Assembly (NCBI GenBank): GCA_013153755.1
Contig: JAADDU010000060.1
Location: 1 to 7,784, forward strand
Direction of reading: 5' to 3'
Length of the DNA stretch: 7,784 bases
DNA from: Campylobacterota bacterium
GTDB lineage: Bacteria; Campylobacterota; Campylobacteria; Campylobacterales; Sulfurimonadaceae
Of this stretch, positions 6,261 to 7,784 are shown in pieces; the stretch's first letter is position 1, and the number at the start of each line of letters is the position of its first letter. The position numbers and the translations under genes are program-made. The notes under the pieces were generated by a model. The model ran no database searches. It was given only the letters and a program-made list of their open reading frames with translations, and had not been told where the DNA came from.

Positions 6261-7505
6261 ATGAAAAAAACAATGGTTTCTTTAGCGGCAGCGTCGTTAA
6301 TCGCAACTTCAGCAATGGCTGCAGATAAAGGTATAGATATAGTAACAACTGGTCAAGCAGTTATTTATTATGAAACACACGAAGATAATGGTGCAGCAGA
6401 TTTATTTGATCAAGGTGCTTCAGCAGCTAATGTTGGTGTTCAATTAAACTTAGGTGCTGACCTTGGTAATAACTTTACTTTTGGTTCTCAACTATCTTAC
6501 TTAGGAACTTTAGGTTTAGAGCATAACTTAGTTTCTGGAACTAAGCAAGATCCTAATCAAAGTTTAAATAATGATCTTACTAGTCAAATTGTATTAAGTA
6601 AAATTTTTGTTGCTAAAAAAATTGCTAATACTACAATTAAAATGGGTCGTCAAGAACTTCCTAAATCACTTTCTCCTTTAGCTTTCTCAGAAGGTTGGAA
6701 TGTATTTAAAAATACTTTAGATGCAATTTTAGTTGTAAATAGTGATATTCCTCAAACTACAGTTGTTGGTGCATATGTTACAGCATCTAATAGTACTGTA
6801 GGTGCTAGTGGTTACACTACAATGAATCAAGCTTCTGATGGTGGAGCTTATATGCTTACTGTTCAAAATAAATCTATACCTATGACTACGGTAACTGCTT
6901 CATATTATCATATATCTAAAGTTGCATATGACAGTTCTGCAGATGCAATCTGGATTGATGCGAAAATTAAAGACAAATCTTTACCAATGGGTCTTTGTGT
7001 AGGTCTTCAATATGGTTCAATCATGCCAGATCTTAACTATACAACAGCTGAGAAAGATACAACTGCTTATGGTATCAAAGTTGGTATTAAACCGATTAAA
7101 CCATTAGCTATCTCTTTAGCATACTCTTCAGTTGATGATGGTTCAATCGCTGTGAAAAATCTTGCAACAGGTGTAAAAACTCCATTATTTACACAAATGG
7201 TATATAACCAAAATGCAATTGCTTCAGATAATGATACATTCGTACTTAAAGGTGTTTATAACACTGGTGACTACGGTAAAATTATTGCTCAGTATGGTAT
7301 GACTACAGATAGTAATACTGGTGGTACTGCTGCAACTGAAAATGATTATAACGAATTTGATCTTATCTATAAAGTTAAAGCTGGTGGTGTTCAATACTTC
7401 GCTTCAGTTATCTATATAACTACAGATAAAAAAGCTGGTATCATTGGTGCTGCTAATGCTGATAAAGATGCTAAACTTCGTGTTTGGGCTCGTTACGCAT
7501 TCTAG
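6261..7505 (+). CDS. outer-membrane porin, Campylobacterota Opr/MOMP type
   Basis: 414 residues from the ATG at 6261 (two fewer than from the ATG at 6255). It is likely a major beta-barrel porin for diffusion of small solutes across the outer membrane. The signal peptide is typical: MKK, a hydrophobic core, then cleavage after AMA (residue 20), leaving a mature chain of about 394 residues starting ADKGID. The mature part alternates polar and hydrophobic residues without long helices. Blocks usual in these porins are GRQELPK (129-135), NTLDA (151-155) and NSDIPQTTVVGAYV (160-173). The chain ends RVWARYAF with a C-terminal Phe, the signal read by the BAM assembly machinery. Codons such as GGT, GTT, GCT and CGT are favoured, consistent with high expression. 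It is a single gene with its own promoter, a structured leader and downstream terminators. The exact substrate cannot be told. Confidence 0.93.
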   Translation: MKKTMVSLAAASLIATSAMAADKGIDIVTTGQAVIYYETHEDNGAADLFDQGASAANVGVQLNLGADLGNNFTFGSQLSYLGTLGLEHNLVSGTKQDPNQSLNNDLTSQIVLSKIFVAKKIANTTIKMGRQELPKSLSPLAFSEGWNVFKNTLDAILVVNSDIPQTTVVGAYVTASNSTVGASGYTTMNQASDGGAYMLTVQNKSIPMTTVTASYYHISKVAYDSSADAIWIDAKIKDKSLPMGLCVGLQYGSIMPDLNYTTAEKDTTAYGIKVGIKPIKPLAISLAYSSVDDGSIAVKNLATGVKTPLFTQMVYNQNAIASDNDTFVLKGVYNTGDYGKIIAQYGMTTDSNTGGTAATENDYNEFDLIYKVKAGGVQYFASVIYITTDKKAGIIGAANADKDAKLRVWARYAF

Positions 7506-7523
7506 GAAGTTATCTAACTTTTT
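7506..7523 (+). terminator. small hairpin directly after the porin stop
   Basis: AAGTTA (7507-7512) and TAACTT (7515-7520) form a short A/T-rich stem followed by more T residues to 7523. It is weak on its own. It may protect the 3' end or act with the stronger hairpin 30 bases further on. Between the two, ACGA-TTCG-TCGT (7530-7541) is a tiny stem with a UUCG loop. Confidence 0.4.
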
Positions 7524-7550
7524 AATTTAACGATTCGTCGTATAAAAACC

Positions 7551-7582
7551 TTATTCTCACACTCTGTGTGGGAATAATCTTT
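7551..7582 (+). terminator. probable rho-independent terminator of the porin
   Basis: A 12-bp stem (7551-7562 with 7566-7577, one T-G wobble) with a three-base TCT loop is followed by TCTTTA. The stem centre is CTCACAC/GTGTGGG. It lies 45 bases after the porin stop and before the next promoter, so it separates the two transcription units. An A-run (7544-7548) just upstream is compatible with some activity on the other strand. Confidence 0.75.
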
Positions 7583-7608
7583 ACATTAACCCCATTCCAA
7601 AAACTTTA

Positions 7609-7617
7609 TGTTATAAT
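7609..7617 (+). promoter_or_regulatory. perfect extended -10 element for the lipoprotein gene
   Basis: TGTTATAAT, followed by CTC, matches TGn plus TATAAT exactly and shares the 11 bases TGTTATAATCT with the RDD promoter on the other strand. Transcription would begin near 7624, leaving a leader of about 23 nt with AAGAG (7636-7640) as a modest ribosome-binding site. No -35 box is seen. Confidence 0.65.
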
Positions 7618-7646
7618 CTCTTAAAATTTATAAAAAAGAGAACCCC

Positions 7647-7784
7647 ATGAAAATTTTTAAAATCCTTTTCTTGTCTTTAGTCTTGCTGCTTCTTGGTGGA
7701 TGTGGTAATAAAGTTGCATTTAAACCAAAAGAACCACTTGCAAACTCTGCATTGGTGTATATATATGTTATATCTGAACTTGGT
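7647..7784 (+). CDS. putative lipoprotein, 3'-truncated by window edge
   Basis: Only the first 46 codons are visible. The start is ATG at 7647 with AAGAG six bases upstream and a promoter 30 bases before it. Residues 1-18 are a lipoprotein signal peptide: Lys at 2 and 5, a Leu/Phe-rich core, then the lipobox LGGC with the lipidated cysteine at 19. The following residues GNKVAFKPKEPLANSALVYIY begin the mature domain. Asn at +3 and Gly at +2 give no inner-membrane retention signal of the Asp+2 kind. The 'ALVYIY' strand resembles the start of some small periplasmic beta-domain lipoproteins such as DUF2846 proteins, but too little is present to assign a family. Membrane attachment is well supported; the function is unknown. 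Confidence 0.82.
   Translation, partial: MKIFKILFLSLVLLLLGGCGNKVAFKPKEPLANSALVYIYVISELG

Overview
This AT-rich window looks like chromosomal DNA from a Campylobacterota (epsilonproteobacterial) species of the Sulfurimonas type. That placement rests on four things read by eye: the cytochrome bc complex with a diheme, doubly anchored PetC; an Opr/MOMP-type porin; TATAAT-type promoters without a visible -35 box; and the general protein character. It is an inference and no database search was run.

Left part (1-2657, + strand): mnmG, a tRNA-modification flavoprotein that lacks only its first dozen or so codons at the window edge, is followed with a one-base overlap by a 265-residue protein of unknown function. 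That protein looks like a degenerate GT-B/PseG-like glycosyltransferase fold. The two are probably co-transcribed.

Middle part (2658-5540, + strand): a promoter precedes petA-petB-petC, which encode the Rieske protein, cytochrome b and a diheme cytochrome c. Together they make a quinol:cytochrome c oxidoreductase that carries electrons from (probably mena)quinol to periplasmic cytochromes and builds proton-motive force. The Rieske cluster-binding loop lacks the Ser and Tyr that raise the potential of ubiquinol enzymes, and the second heme-His pair in cytochrome b has b6-like spacing. The operon ends in two tandem, nearly identical palindromic hairpins.

Right part (5541-7784): a small RDD-family membrane protein lies on the - strand, with a perfect extended -10 element so close to its ATG that the mRNA is predicted to be leaderless. 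Divergent from it is a strongly translated outer-membrane porin with a leader of about 100 nt. That leader holds four alternately complementary segments, an arrangement that could form mutually exclusive RNA hairpins or serve as a repeated operator. Two terminator-like hairpins follow the porin. A new promoter then drives a lipoprotein gene cut by the right edge.

Most of the window is ordinary core genome. I found no CRISPR array, mobile element, tRNA or rRNA, and no multi-gene defence or accessory system. The items most worth following up are the porin leader, the glycosyltransferase-like unknown, and the duplicated hairpins after petC.
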